From positions 372,001 through 436,000 of the forward strand of contig JAHYIO010000036.1 of NCBI GenBank assembly GCA_020543525.1: a stretch of DNA of 64,000 nt. Direction: 5' to 3'. The translations under genes and the position numbers were made by a program. Below the pieces are notes generated by a model. It made no database searches. It saw only the letters and a list, made by a program, of their open reading frames with translations, and was not told the DNA's origin. Below are positions 1 through 12,808 of this stretch, one piece after another; position 1 is the stretch's first letter, and each line of letters starts with the position of its first letter. The DNA comes from Coriolopsis trogii. Taxonomy: Eukaryota > Basidiomycota > Agaricomycetes > Polyporales > Polyporaceae.

Positions 1-307
1 CACCATCTTGCACCCTTCTGCTTCAGCATACAACGGTACGCACAAGGACATGTACTTGATCTGCTGTCTAACCACTTTCTTACTACTACTACCAGACAAT
101 CTGTTGTCGACTCTTCCCTCGGTGTAGACCACCCAAGCTCAAGTAACTCGACCTGATTATCCCTCCAAGTGCGATGTAGCGGCATTTACCACGTTCATCC
201 CTCTCATGGTCTTCTACACGAATCTAGGTCATTTTAAAGACTTGTACGGCGCACAGAAGCTTCCCCAGCTTCCCAGTACACTTCTTGGATCTCCGTGAAA
301 TCTTACC
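1..307. other. 5' flank of TPR gene, no gene seen
   Basis: Pyrimidine-rich upstream DNA before the first in-frame ATG of the TPR gene at 308. No credible coding segment and no clear TATA box were seen. Confidence 0.4.
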
Positions 308-2698
308 ATGCCCGCGAAGTACTCGCACGTCAAGAAAAGACCTCCCCAAAAGAGGTCGGGTGCTCACAACGCGCACAACCATACTCATCAGCATCATGAA
401 CACGAAAGCAAGAACCCGACTCCTCACGCCGACCGCAGCATCTCTCAGGCTGCAACTGCTGTCTCCAAGCTTGAGCGCACCATCGCGCGAATACTTCTCC
501 TCCGCTTCGAGCAGGACATGGTGCGCCTCTTCTCTACACACCTCTACTGCGTTGGCCTTCTCCACCTCCCCACCTTCGTCCTACGCTGTGTGACCGTCGG
601 TGGGCCCAGCTGGGTAGCGGCCAATGCCGACTGCGACGAGATCAAGGACTTCCTTCGCGGTGCTATAGCGATGGACCTCCGGCAAGCAGGCGAGCGTGTT
701 GCCACCAAAAGCGTCCTCTGGACATACACTGCCCTCAGACATTTCGTGAGTATCATACTCGTCTCTCCTTCAAGTGCCTGTGCCTCCCTTCAAACGTGGA
801 AAAGGATATTGGTACGAATTGCATAATCCTAGTGTGTATGACGACTCCTATGTGGCCGAAGGAGAAGGACCCTAGCAAGGTCCCCGGCCATACGCGTCAT
901 GCAAGAAGCAACACAGACAGCATTGAGCGCTTACACTTTTGGAAGCAACGTGTTCAGAGGTTCTGAGCTCATGCTTCTTAATATGCCGGGGTTCGTGGTG
1001 ACTACACCTCTCCCTTTGAGCCCTCGCATCATGCTACATACCCCATTCAGGGTGTCTGAATAGGGTCGTGTAGACGTGTGACCAGACATTTGCTTGTCAG
1101 CCCCGAGCGGAGCTCAGGCTCCACTCATTACCTGGCTTCAATGAGAGCACTACTCACACTTCTTTGCAGGCAAAGTCTAACGGGGTACCTATATGCCATC
1201 GAAATGGCGTGCACTCGGCCCGTCTCCTCCCACACTACGACGCGCTCAAGGCCCACCTCGACTCCCTCGAGGCCCAACACCCGCCCGCGTTCGCAAAACC
1301 CCCGCATCTCGGGCCTATGACCGAGGGTATCCGCGCGCTCATGGAGGCGTGCGAGACCAAGTACGGCAAGGGCGCAGAGTGGCGCCAGAAGGTGCGCGAG
1401 GGGTACAATCGCGTGTGCGAGACGATGTGGCAGGTCGCGCGCGAGTTTGATGTGCGCGGGTACGGCCTCGTCCTCCGCGAGAAGTTGACGTCCAAGTGGT
1501 GCGACTGCGGGTGCTCGACCGACCATCTCGGTGAGGTGTGCGAGAAGACGGTGCGGATGGAGGAGGAGGAGAGTGGGGTGCGCTCGGGGAAAGAACGGGA
1601 GTGGGACGGGCGCGGTACGTTGATTTTTCGATGGCGCCCGCAACAATTCCTCGGAGTCTAACTCATTCACTCAGGCTCTGGGGTGGCTGGATGGGAGACG
1701 GAAGAGGAGGAGGACCTGTGGGATGTTGACTTTGACTTCCTGGGCTCTGATCCAGAGAGCAAGTCGAAGTATGCCGATGCCGATCTGACAGTCGCCGAGT
1801 TGATGGAGTGGCGGTATCTCCGCGCCGAGCGGGAGAAAGAGCAGGTCAGTACAAAGTGTCAGCATGTCGTTCTTTCTCCAGCTGATGCAACGCGCAGGGA
1901 AACCTGGCTTTCAAACGTGGAGACTACAGTGAGGCGATAGCACGATATAACAACGCATACCGGATCGAGCCCGAGATGCCGCATTACCAATTGAACCTGG
2001 CCGCGGCGTACCTGAAGCTGCAAAAGTGCGTGGGCTTTTAGGAGCACTGCGCTCCGACTTCACTGACCCCGTGCCAGCTTTTTTGCAGCGGAGAAAGCCT
2101 GCGACGTCACCCTGGGCCAGCACAAGAGCGTGAAAGGGTACTGGCGAAGAGCGCAGGCGCTCAAAGCACAAGGTCGAATAGAGGATGCGCGGCGGGGTAA
2201 GCAGAGCACCCGCACATTGGTATTGTGCTAGCGCTTACACAACTCATAGATCTACGCGCCGTTCTCGAACTCCAGCCATCGAACGCGGAAGCCCTCGCCG
2301 AGATCCATTCTCTCTGCCCGTCTGACCCCGCTCCCGCTGCAACGTCTGCGTCTGCATCGTCATCTTCGTCGGCGCAACCGTCGTGCTCATCTTCCTCCTC
2401 CGCTTCCGCATCCCACTCCTCGTCTGCCTTGTACCACTGGATTCCTCCTCCGAGCGCCCTTCGCCCGCTGCCGTTTCCGCGAAGCCAGACAGACGACCGC
2501 AAGCTGAAGATCTCATCGATCCCGATCACTGTTGAGATACCTGAGGAGCTGGACCTGCCGTTCTTCACAACGACGAACGGCGTACCGGACAAGACGCAGG
2601 CGCGGCCGCCGAAGCGGCAGGAGCCTGTGCGTATGATCAATCAGGCGTTTTCGTATCCTTGTTGGGAGCGGTACATGGTACAGAGAGTGTCGGAGTGA
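308..2698 (+). CDS. TPR-repeat protein with His-rich N-terminus
   Basis: Six exons join in frame: 308-745, 1170-1614, 1675-1844, 1898-2025, 2078-2196 and 2250-2698. The N-terminus is rich in His, Lys and Arg (NHTHQHHEHE). A middle region follows with a Cys-rich patch (KWCDCGCSTDHLGEVC), then an acidic stretch. The C-terminal third contains helical repeats typical of TPRs (GNLAFKRGDYSEAIARYNNA, then AEKACDVTLGQ and GYWRRAQALKAQGRIEDA). A Ser/Ala-rich linker and a short conserved tail complete it. TPR domains of this kind are co-chaperone-like protein-interaction modules; the specific partner cannot be inferred. The intron at 746-1169 is about 424 nt, far longer than the others. The 2078 acceptor was chosen because it keeps the TPR helix in frame; 2089 is an alternative. 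Confidence 0.8.
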
Positions 2699-4102
2699 AG
2701 GTGCCAGGCGGGATGACTTGCCCCGATTGACTGTCGTGATTCTTGGTAGTTGCTTGACCGACTCTGAAGCTAACATGTATACCACCTATTCTACGTATGT
2801 TGTAGCGTATCCTTTGCTTGCCGCTACGTGACTCCTCGAATGTCCCTACTTCGTCCCCTGCGTATGCTCCCGTATACTTATTTGTGCAACCCTAGTGCTC
2901 TCGTGTTTCACCTGCTCAGCTCGGTATATCTTGTCAGATCTCGATGTCAATATCATGTCATCCTTTGGAGTCTATACGAATGCCTCCGAATTCGCCCCGC
3001 AATGATTCTTATCGCTTCATCGTCCAGTGGTAGCAATGATGGCGATGCAGCTATCTCCGAGGGTGAATTTCAATTTGATCCCGCATTCTGGATGAAAGCA
3101 AGACAAAAGACTGGGAACCCTTGACTTACTTGGATGTCTTTGACGCCAGTGAAATCTTTGAGGTCCTGAGTGCTTTACGTACAGTCATCGAACAGCCATC
3201 AATAGCTTCATTACCAGAACCCATCAGGGAGACACCCACATGCCGAGTATATTAGCTCGACTAAATATTCTTCGCTTATGATCAATTGAGTGGACGGAAG
3301 CATCGGCAGAATGCCCTACAAGCTTTTTGCCTTCCCCGACTCCTACCGACCGGCGACGACGGACGCAATAGTCGCGCTACATTCCAGGCCGTTACAGGGC
3401 GACATGAAACGGGTCCCAACATTCCTGCAGTGCAAATAACCGAGGTATGAGATGCCGCGTAGCACAACTTTGAGAGAAATCGTCTGATTTCACCCGGATG
3501 CATTGCTTGTTAACCTTTGACAGGAGGATGACAGGCCAGTCTCATGCTAATAACCATGCAGTCCATGGCTGTCTTGTCCTCTCCTACGCTCAACAATAAG
3601 GGAGATGCGAAAGCAGATAAATGGCCTCCATATTACCTCCCTGGTGACCAAACGAGCTCAGGGTCACCCGCCGACCTCCGTCGCTCGGCGCGCCTTATAA
3701 GGCAGCTTCTCCCCCTTGGCTCGAAACCGCGATCTTCGCAACTGGGAGTACGCCAGATGTGGGGTGGCTGCGCAAGCCTAGCCAAAACATCGACGAACGA
3801 TTGGACGAACGGATGAGAAATCAATGGAAAAGAGGGGAGACGGGACTCGCAGACACGCCGTCGCGTTTCTGTCATGGAACCCAGGGGGTCCACCCGCTAA
3901 GCGACCGCGTCCGATTTCATGATCAAGTGTTTTGGGCTGACGCAACGAGTTTCCAGCCTGTCTGTGCTTGCCGCCAGGGTCTCGGAGAGCTGGAGCACGA
4001 TGATATATCTCCGTGCCCAAGGGACCATGATCGCGCGATTGACCTCGCTGCCTCCCTCTCTCTCCTTATTCGACCCTTCCGTCTCGATTCTCCGCTGCCC
4101 AC
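2699..4102. other. Intergenic, no supported gene
   Basis: About 1.4 kb between the TPR gene and the FAD monooxygenase. Short open frames exist (for example 2828-3124) but show no domain, no consistent splice sites and no low-complexity coding signature. I see nothing supportable here. Confidence 0.4.
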
Positions 4103-6220
4103 ATGAGTGCAGAGGTACGTCGACTCGATGGCTACAGCTGCTTGAACCCCACCGATGCTCAATCTGGGTATGGCTCTCGAACATAGTCATCAAATACCCT
4201 CCCATTGCAGACATGCCATCCGATCAACTTCCTGATTATTGGTGGAGGTATGTTTCTGTCATGAAGTCGTCTGTGCGCGCAGCGCCTATCATAGCCACCG
4301 TGCCACCAATACAGGCATAGCCGGACTCGCGTGCGCTCTCGCGCTACGGCGGGTAGGACATCACACCTTGGTGCTGGAGAGAGGTGACGGGAACTCGGCG
4401 GTGAGTAGTAGTGCGGCGTGCTTTGTGGTACCTCATCCCCAGAAAGGCACGTCTGATGTCGAATCCAGCGCGGCGAGGGCGGGATTCGTCTACCGCCAAA
4501 TCTCACCAAGATCTTCTTCCAGTGGGGTTTACGCGATGCACTCAAGAAGAAGGCTCTTGTATCCCACACGATCTTGTTCGCGAATTGTGAGTGCTTCACG
4601 TCGCGTATGTGGGGGGATTCTGGGGAAACGATCGATGCGCGGCAGACGAGACCGGAGACTATCTCGGACGACAGGTGTGGAGTCAGGACGTGCTGAAGGA
4701 GACGAGAGGCGTGTTTATGCTGCTTACGGTGCGTATTCATTGCCCCTCGGACACTTTCGCGCTGACGCGACACACAGCATGCGGCACTATACGACATTAT
4801 GTACGACGCGGCGACGCGAGCAGGAGTTGGTGTGCGTTATAACGCCGACGTGGTCGAGATCGACGCCGAAGAGCGGGAGGTCACGTTGGCGTCGGGGGAG
4901 ACCATCTCGGGGGAAGTCCTCGTGGGTGCAGACGGCGAGTTTGGACCGACGCGCGCGGCGGTTATCGGGCAGCAGGTACGGGGTGCACCAACAGGTTTGG
5001 TCATGTACGAGTGAGTGCAACTCTCCCAGAGGTGGGAGACATTAGGCCAGAATTGACGCGCGTGTCCTACAAGCACCATCGTCTCTGGCAAGCATCTGCC
5101 CCCGCACCTATCGTCAGTACGAGCCGAGGTATGTCTGGCTTCCGCGCAAGGATGTATTTTCATTGAAGATACTTGATAATTACAGAACGGCGTGTATGTG
5201 GCGTTTGGCGATGGTCGCGCCATCCTAGGGTACCCCGTGGTATGTGACACAACTAAATCTTCTGCCGTCCGCCCGCCCCTCAAGACCATTTGCAGGGCGA
5301 GGACAACTTTGCGTTTCAGCTATATGGGCAAGACGGCGCCCACGAGGGCAAGTGGGGAGACGCGCCATCGGTAACCGTGGCGGATGTCTCAGAACACGCA
5401 GATCCTCAGTACGTTCTGATACGGAATGCTTCTTCTCTTCTCTCGCATCTCGTTCTCACATACACATATGCAAACCAAACGTAGATTGCGCGCCATTGTC
5501 CGGAACGCGCGCAAGGCGGTCAGGATCACCATCCGGGACCACAGCGACCTCGAGGATTGGGTCGACGACGAGGGTCGGGTAGTCCTCATTGGCGAGGCTG
5601 CGCATCCGTTCCCAGTACGTCTCCACATCACACTCGTCCATCTACCCCGCATGCTCGCCCACAAGTCCTGATCTCTTTTCTTCTCCTCCCATCGGTGCGG
5701 CCCACAGCCAGGAACAATCCAAGCAACAGCGATGGCGGTAGAAGACGGCGCGGTCCTCGCCAAGCTCTTCTCCCACCTCACCTCGGATCGACAGATCCCC
5801 AGCTTCCTCTACGCCTTCCAGGAGCTCCGGCAGGCGCGCACGCGCACTGTGCGCGCGAGCGAGTTCGGCAACGCCTTCTTCATGGCCATGCCCGCGTGCG
5901 ACGCGAGCCGGCAGCGGGACGACGGCATGCGCGCGCTCGGCGCACGGGGCGTGAACGTGCTCGAGGGCGGGGACGGCGAGGCGAGCGGGCTCTGGGACGA
6001 GATCCGCACCATATTCGGGTACGATTGCGAGGACGAGGCGGACGACTGGTGGGTCCAGTGGGGCCTCCTCCGCGAGCGCGCGCTCGGACGACAAGAGGAT
6101 GACGGAACGGGAGATGGAGGCGACGGCGACGATGTGGGACCTGGCACGCCGCTCCTGGATTTCTCCGCGTTCGCGGTCCAGGTCAGTTCCCAGTCGACCG
6201 CTACGAGTCAGGATGCATGA
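4103..6220 (+). CDS. FAD-dependent monooxygenase (salicylate hydroxylase-like)
   Basis: Multi-exon flavoprotein of the PHBH/salicylate hydroxylase class, which uses NAD(P)H and O2 to hydroxylate aromatic or related small molecules. The start is a tiny 12 nt exon (4103-4114, MSAE). After splicing to 4211 and again to 4315 it gives the Rossmann motif NFLIIGGGIAGLACALALRR. The DG motif (LVGADGEFGPTR) lies near 4920-4950. The second FAD-binding motif reads IGEAAHPFP where most relatives have GDAAHP, followed by AMAVEDGAVLAKLF. The C-terminal exon (about 5710-6220) is acidic and Gly/Asp-rich. Introns are numerous and short. It stands alone, with no biosynthetic neighbours, so the substrate is unknown. 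The GD-to-GE change may be neutral. Exact internal splice sites between 4600 and 5700 are not all verified. Confidence 0.8.
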
Positions 6221-7045
6221 TGTTGCGACACGACCAGCTCAGGTATGGGCAGACGTCAGCTGTGGCTTGCATGAGGACTGAGGCGGGCGGTTTGGAGTTT
6301 GTCATACGACATTGACATGGGTGGGCAGTATGGAGTCCGCGATACCATGACAATGGCACTGCTGGCGACGAGAGACTCGCCCACCTTGGGTACCGTGGCG
6401 TCGCGTATGACGACCAAGACGTTTGCGATCGGCGCTGCGGTCACTATATTGTGCAGGGATGGACATACAGCCGTCGTGTTCGCTTGTATCTGTCGTTTCA
6501 TAAAGTACCTAATCTCCGTCGAGTTATAGCTGGCTGATATGTCGAGATTTGCGTGTAGACGAGTGAAGTACGGGACACTCGCGCTTCACCTTCGGGAACT
6601 CGCTCTCCTCGAATGCACTAAGCCCCGGAATATCTCGCGCAAGTCGAGCTTCGGGTCTCGACGGAGGACGGAGCTCGTAGTTGCAAGTCCCCAACCCCAG
6701 CGCGCTTGGCCACGCTCCGCACAGGCAATTGTTACAGAGGGCGTATGTAGTGATCCGGATAGTCAAACCTATCCCGATGCCGCACTGTGTTTTTAACCAC
6801 GAAATCACACCATCTTCGTGTATCAAACTGGACACTTGGTCATGGTGGATATCAATACAAGACACGGAGATCATGAGATCATCGTTCTACGATTGACTTA
6901 CCCAGCGGCTACAGAACACATACACACAAGTTCAGCCTATTAGGGAACCCCCTAACATGCATATTATACAGCAGGGAGGCGAGTCGCTCCCCTAAAAACA
7001 TACACCCACACAGGTCTGACCGCGAACGTCAGCCGCCACCATCGG
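6221..7045. other. Convergent intergenic region
   Basis: 3' flanks of the FAD monooxygenase (+) and of the Ppe1 gene (-). No coding segment or hairpin-like terminator was convincing. Confidence 0.4.
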
Positions 7046-8616
7046 TTACAGCTCTCCCACCTTCTTTACCCCCACGACCACGCGTTCATTACGTCTCCAA
7101 AACTCGATTAACACGTCAGCCATTCGGGTCGGGTCGTCCTACAAACACGACTGTCAGCCTGGGGTTCACGCAGACGAACTTCGATATGCAGGAGACCGTA
7201 CCTCGTGCACCATATGCCCCACACCTGGGATCACGACCAGCTGAAACTTGCCCTGCATCTGGCCGATCATCAGCTCCTTGTCCAAGCGCTCCGTCCCCGC
7301 CAGGATCAAGAGACGAGCGGTCCGAGACGCGAGGAACTTGCTCGACAGCCCCGTGAACCAGCCTTGGCCAATATCCCTGTCAGTCATGCATACAAAGCTC
7401 GTGAGGCGGCTCGTCGCTCACTTGTCCAGTAGGGCGCTGTCGAGCGCAGAGGCGTCCGCCAGACGTATGCGGGAGTGCCGACGGGGGAATTATCGGGTGC
7501 AGGTACGATGATGCCGGGGACGGACACCCTAGCGGAGGTTGGATTACGTATCGCGTTCGTCCTGATGCTGCCATTGAGGACGTCAGCGACCGTGTCTCTG
7601 ACTGTCTAATGTACGCCCACTCACTGCCACTCGATTGCGTCCTCCGGGCTATCGAAGCCTTCAGGACGGGCGTTCAGAAGACTGTGCATGATGGGGAGGG
7701 CTTCAAGCGTAAACTCTGAGGACATGCACAATCGTCAGTGCTCGTGTCGGACTCGTGACAGACCCCGATATGTTTCTGCGAACCTTCAACGACATCAACA
7801 ACAGCGACGCCAGTGATTCGGTACGAGTGTTGCTGTAGGATCGGACACGCGCGTACAGACACGGATCCTCCGAGACTGTGACCGACAAGCTGGTAAGAAA
7901 CCCAATAAGCCAAAGGGTCATAATCAGCGTCCTGACCAATCAATCACCCACTAGGAGGGAAGGCGCCGCGCGGGGGTCCGGGAATACAGCTTTGAGGAGA
8001 TTGACAAGGTCAGTGGTAAGAACATCAATATCCAGGTTCTCTTCTTCAGGGTACTCCGGGCTCTGGATGTGCTTGGTCTTCCCTATTCACAGTCAGTGCA
8101 CCCAAAACATAACGCAGAGAAAAGTGGCGCACCATGGCCACGGCAGTCATACGCGAGGACTCCGCACTCGCCCTTACTCATATCCGTAATCTCCTTGGCC
8201 ATGCAAGCAAACGTCAGACCGCAATAGCCCGCACCATGGTGACAGACTATGACCGTCCCGTCCTCAAATTTGGGTGGGGTATAGTATACGCGTACGTCGA
8301 GGTCAGAGGCGGGCACGGCGACCTGCATAGCCTGTTCGAAGAAGCCAGAGGCAGAGATAGGTGCAAATGAGGTATTCGGTCCGTTCTTGCGCGGGGCTCG
8401 GGCAGTTCTCGACGGTCTGTATACGGAAGACAAGACGTGAGGAAGTCAGGGCGATAAGTGGGTAGCATTGACGTACGCCGCTGGGGGTCCCATCCCAGTA
8501 GGCAATGAAGCTACATAGTCTCCGGATTCCTCCTCCTCCTCCTCTCCTGGTAGTGGGGGCAGTTGAGGAGCCTTTGCGAACCTTGCTTGTAAGGCAGAAC
8601 GATAGAGATCAGACAT
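7046..8616 (-). CDS. PPE1: Protein phosphatase methylesterase 1 (PME-1/Ppe1)
   Basis: Alpha/beta hydrolase that removes the C-terminal methyl ester from the catalytic subunit of PP2A. The N-terminus from 8616 begins [20 protein letters not shown] followed by a Glu run. The exon near 8430-8110 carries the family core ([20 protein letters not shown], then LAYDCRGHG). The nucleophile elbow is [14 protein letters not shown] near 7880. The terminal exons give the PME-1 signature [20 protein letters not shown] and the catalytic His in [11 protein letters not shown]. The last exon (about 7046-7130) ends at TAA 7046. All three catalytic-triad neighbourhoods are present, so the gene looks functional. 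Several short introns were joined by eye. It is convergent with the monooxygenase and lies just upstream of, and in the same orientation as, Rix7. Confidence 0.88.
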
Positions 8617-8859
8617 GGCTTGAAATGCGCTATGAGCGTAGTGGTATTTGACGTTAACCGTGTGTTTGAGTGCGTAGGATGGGTTCAGATAGTCAGAGTC
8701 ATGAACAACTCGAAAGCACGAGAAACAGAGTGAGGAGACTGGATGGGGCAGCCTCCATGTCGATCTAATCTAATCTTTTGTATGAGCGCGCCAGATGGTT
8801 TCAGCGGCATCGAACGAGTCCACACAAGGCAGCGATTGATTAACCACAGAGCGTACTGA

Positions 8860-11388
8860 CTACTTTTCCTCCACCCGCTCCTCCTTGCTCGCCCGCACAG
8901 GCAACCCAGCGAACTTTGAGCGCAGCGCCTCGTACTTTCGCCGTTGCACAACCGACACGCTCGGCTGCACCTTCTCCAACGCCTGCACGAAATCGTCCAC
9001 GGACACGATCACCCGCGTCTCCTCTCTCTGCTCCCTGAGCACATCTCCCGCATCCATCGCGTCCAACGCACCCAGCGTCCGCTTCAACGCAACCACCCCC
9101 GCTTCGCGCACTAGCGCTGCAAGGTCCGCACCACTGTACCCTGAGCACTTCTCTCCCCTCACGAGCGTGTCGATTTCCCGCTGGATCACCTCATGGCCAG
9201 TCTCGGGGTCGGATCCTGGCACCCCGAGCGGCACCTTGCGCGTCATCTTCCGCACAATTTCTGCGCGCTCGTCTGCGGTGGGCAGGTCAACGTAGAGCAG
9301 CTTGTCGAGCCGTCCTGGCCGACACATCGCGGGGTCAATCATGTCCGGCCTGTTCGTCGCCGCAATCACGTACACGCTCTTTCGCGCGTCGAGGCCGTCG
9401 AGCTCCGTTAGCAGCGTGTTCACGACCCTGGCGGACGACTCGGACTGTAGGTGAAGGACGAGGTCAGCATCAATCCTCACTGCAGTACGAACGACGGAAA
9501 GTTACTCACCATGCTGTCGTCCCGGCGAGGTACAAGCGCGTCGAGCTCGTCAAAGAAGATGACACATGGCGAGGACGCTCGTGCGCGCGAGAATACCTGC
9601 CGCACCGCTCGTTCGCTCTCACCGACGTACTATGCGGCATTGTCAGCCCACCGAGTTGACATCAGGAAAGACTCGTAGACATATACCTTGTTCAATAGCT
9701 CCGGCCCCTTGACGCTTATGAAGTTCGCGCGAGACTCGTTTGCGACCGCTTTTGCAAGGAGCGTCTTACCGCATCCCGGAGGACCCCAGAGGAGGACGCC
9801 GCACGCTGCGACGATCCCTACAGCGCTGAACAGCTCCGGACGCTTAATGGGCTGCACGATCGCCATGTGCAGCTCCTCCCTCGTCGCATGTAACGCGCCA
9901 ATGTCTGCCCAAGTAACATCCGGAACAGTCGCAAAGCCTTCACGCTTGGAGGACGGCTGGACTTGCTGAAGGGCTAACATGAAGTCCGGATATGTGATGC
10001 ACAGCGGGGCGAGTTGGGCCTCCGTCAGCGGGTTCGGATGGGCGCGGAGGAAGTGTATGATGGAGCTCGCGGCTGTCTTCTGCGAAACGTCGAAAGTTGC
10101 GAATGGGATCGACTTGAGCGTGTTAGGCTGTGATGAGTCAGGGATGGTGTCAGATGGCGGATCGACGACCATAGAGACGTCTCCATCGGGAAGGACGGGT
10201 GGAAGCGCATTCTCAGGCAACACGAGAGTGCCTTCCGAGATCTGCTTGAATATTCGCTTCACCGCAATGATGCCTGCGGCACCAGTGAGTGCTGCGAGAT
10301 CTGCACCGACATATCCAGGAGTCGCCTTCGCAAGAGCCATGTAGTCGAAGTCGCCTTCCAAGCGAAGTTTGGATGATTGAACGCGGAGAATTCTTGGGAT
10401 AGCTAGTCAGACGTTGAACATTTCGACAGTAGAATAGACCTACTGCGCTCTCGCCTCTTCATCTGGTACCCCCATGCTAATTTCGTGGTCAAAGCGGCCC
10501 GCTCGACGCAACGCAGCATCGAGAGAGTCTGGCCTGTTCGTCGCTCCAATGACGACGACAGGTTTGTTGTCGTTCTTCTCCCATGTCATGTCTTGCAGCA
10601 TGTGAATGTACGTATCATAACTTCAATGACGCAACTCACCATCCATGCACGTCAAGAACTGTGCAACGATCCGCCTTTCCATCTCCCTCTGCGCACTCTC
10701 CCGCTTCGGCGTAATGGCATCAATTTCGTCAATGAACAGCAAGCACGGCGCGACCCTCTTCGCTTCCTCAAACGTGTCCCGCAGTGTCTTTTCAGACTCG
10801 CCGGACATGCCCGAGACCACGGACGGGGCAGAGATATTGATGAATGGCACCCCAAGCTCCTTCGGTCGCCGATGAGCGAAGGGTCTGGAAGTTGTGTAAG
10901 AGCATAGGACGTACCCCAGCTATAGCGTGCGCGAGCATCGTCTTCCCGCACCCCGGCGGCCCATGCAATAGCACGCCCCGAGGAGGCTGCACGCCCGTGT
11001 GCAGGTAGATTTCGGGGTGGCAGAGAGGCATCGCGACCAGCTCGAGCATCTTCTCAATACAAGCATCCGCGCCTCCGAGGTCCGACAAGCGTGCCGACGG
11101 GGGCGAGTAGTCTTTGGCGACCGCACCTGAGAGCTTCGCCCTCTTGCTCCCCTCCTCGCGCGTGGTCCGCGATTTGCGCTTCGTGCTTGCGGGTTTTGCC
11201 TCAGCAGGAGTCTGTGCGTCTTGTTCTCTTGCAGGCGTATCTGCTATGAGGACTGTAGGAGCAGGGGCGTCGATGGTAGGTGTTTCCTCCGTTGGGGCAG
11301 CAGTGGGTGTGTTACTGCCCGATGCGGGGGCCGACGCAGAGTTGAGGTTGATCTTTGGTCGTCTATGTGTAGACCAGAGGCCCTGCAT
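8860..11388 (-). CDS. RIX7: Rix7/NVL-type tandem AAA ATPase, ribosome biogenesis
   Basis: Nuclear type II AAA ATPase required for 60S pre-ribosome maturation. A Ser/Pro/Lys-rich basic linker ([17 protein letters not shown]) precedes AAA domain 1. Domain 1 has Walker [19 protein letters not shown] near 10940-10980 and Walker [17 protein letters not shown] near 10730. Domain 2 has Walker [21 protein letters not shown] near 9740-9800, a second Walker B near 9560 ([15 protein letters not shown]), and the sensor/arginine-finger region [20 protein letters not shown]. It ends at 8860. Both domains keep their catalytic residues. The first ATG used (11388) is probably not the true start: family members carry an extra N-terminal winged-helix-like segment, and an in-frame stretch upstream of 11388 suggests a further exon at about 11390-11620. 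Cdc48 is excluded by the linker and the domain 2 sequence. Confidence 0.87.
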
Positions 11389-12808
11389 CGACCGGTTGAG
11401 GGCATTCGAGCTCTACCTAGACATAGGTGAGCGGACTAGAAGAAATTGCAAAGTATCTGCGCACCGATATCTCCATGCCTGAGACTCCTGCCTCCTTCCT
11501 CCTGTCCTGCGTCGTTGTACGTATGGCTAATGTTATATCTGGCTGCGCAGGTAGTTGAAGGGGTAGGACCAGTTGGACGAGGTGGCCGTGGAGGTTGTAG
11601 TAAGTCAGATAAAAACACGTGCAAGCGCTCGAAAACTGGTCGGAATCATTGGGCGCTTCAAACATACGAACTTCCGCCTGATCATCATGGTGGTCACCAC
11701 ATACTTGTACATACTGGTGACAAGGTCAGTACCGTAACGTGTATATACTAACTTGCTGCACAGTCTCAAATTACACAAGCGTTCTGACTCCGCTGCCGAG
11801 AGGGCAGGAGATACCTGGGACTAATATGTAGCACTTAGTACAACCTTACGCGGCCGCGGGTGTGCTGTGTTCTCGCCTAAGCAGATGCCAGGATCCGGTA
11901 TCACTTAGGATTGCACACTTCTCAATGTTATCATCAAACGTCAACTGGTCGGAGGAAAGGAGATATTGACGGAAAGGATAGCGCTCTAGTGGAAGCTCTG
12001 ACCTCGAGAACGACTGTACTGGTATATATCGGTGTGTCTCATGACGCTAACTGATAACCGTGTTTGACCGCAGGTCAGACGACCCCTACGATGACGGTAT
12101 CAATGCGATCTTGACCACTCCTTGCTCCGCCACGGAAGCTCATCGAGCTGCGTGAACTTGCGCGAATTGAGGCTGAAGCAATGCGCGGGGCCGCGGACGG
12201 TTTGGTGGTGGAGTGACCACCGGATTCCGCTCGGAGACAGGTCTGACATTAATCCCTTCAAAGTTGAGCACAAATCGCACGAATCTTGAACCAACGTGGA
12301 AACAAGGATCTCACATAGCTGAGTATGCAACAATTGAGAGCGGTTGGGCATAAGCTTTAGATGTCCCCGTATCCCTATGTCACCTGGAAGGACTCCGCGT
12401 TGTCAGTGCCATGCCTCTCACGTCGCACGACTCAAGTGAGTATGAGCTGCCAGTGCGAAGCCGGAGGAATATAATTAGAACTTGACTTAAATGGGTTGCA
12501 ATAGTCTTTAGCAGCAAATTGAATTTCTTGTAAAAGCTTTGCATGCACCAGAAGTCGAAGAAATCACAACGATACTGTGGTGGTTACTTACATAGATGTC
12601 TCTTTGGCACCAGCCAGGCTTCTGAGCGGGTGTGACGGCCGTAACGCGTGCTCAACTGAGTGTGACAGACGCCACATCGTTGTGACGAAATCAGGCGCTT
12701 GACTGTTGGAACTCTTGTTTTCATTCACTCGTCATCAACTGCCCTACTTATTGCGTTGAAATTCGCTCGCGACACCAGACATGATCTACTTTCCAACCAG
12801 AACCAAGG
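11389..12808. other. Upstream of Rix7, otherwise no gene seen
   Basis: Probably contains the missing 5' exon of the Rix7 gene (about 11390-11620) and shared flanking DNA. From about 11700 to 12800 I see no supported coding region. Confidence 0.35.

Noticed and set aside
2828..3124. 98-codon open frame downstream of the TPR gene
   Set aside because: No domain, no promoter and no splice sites; the hydrophobic composition looks random.
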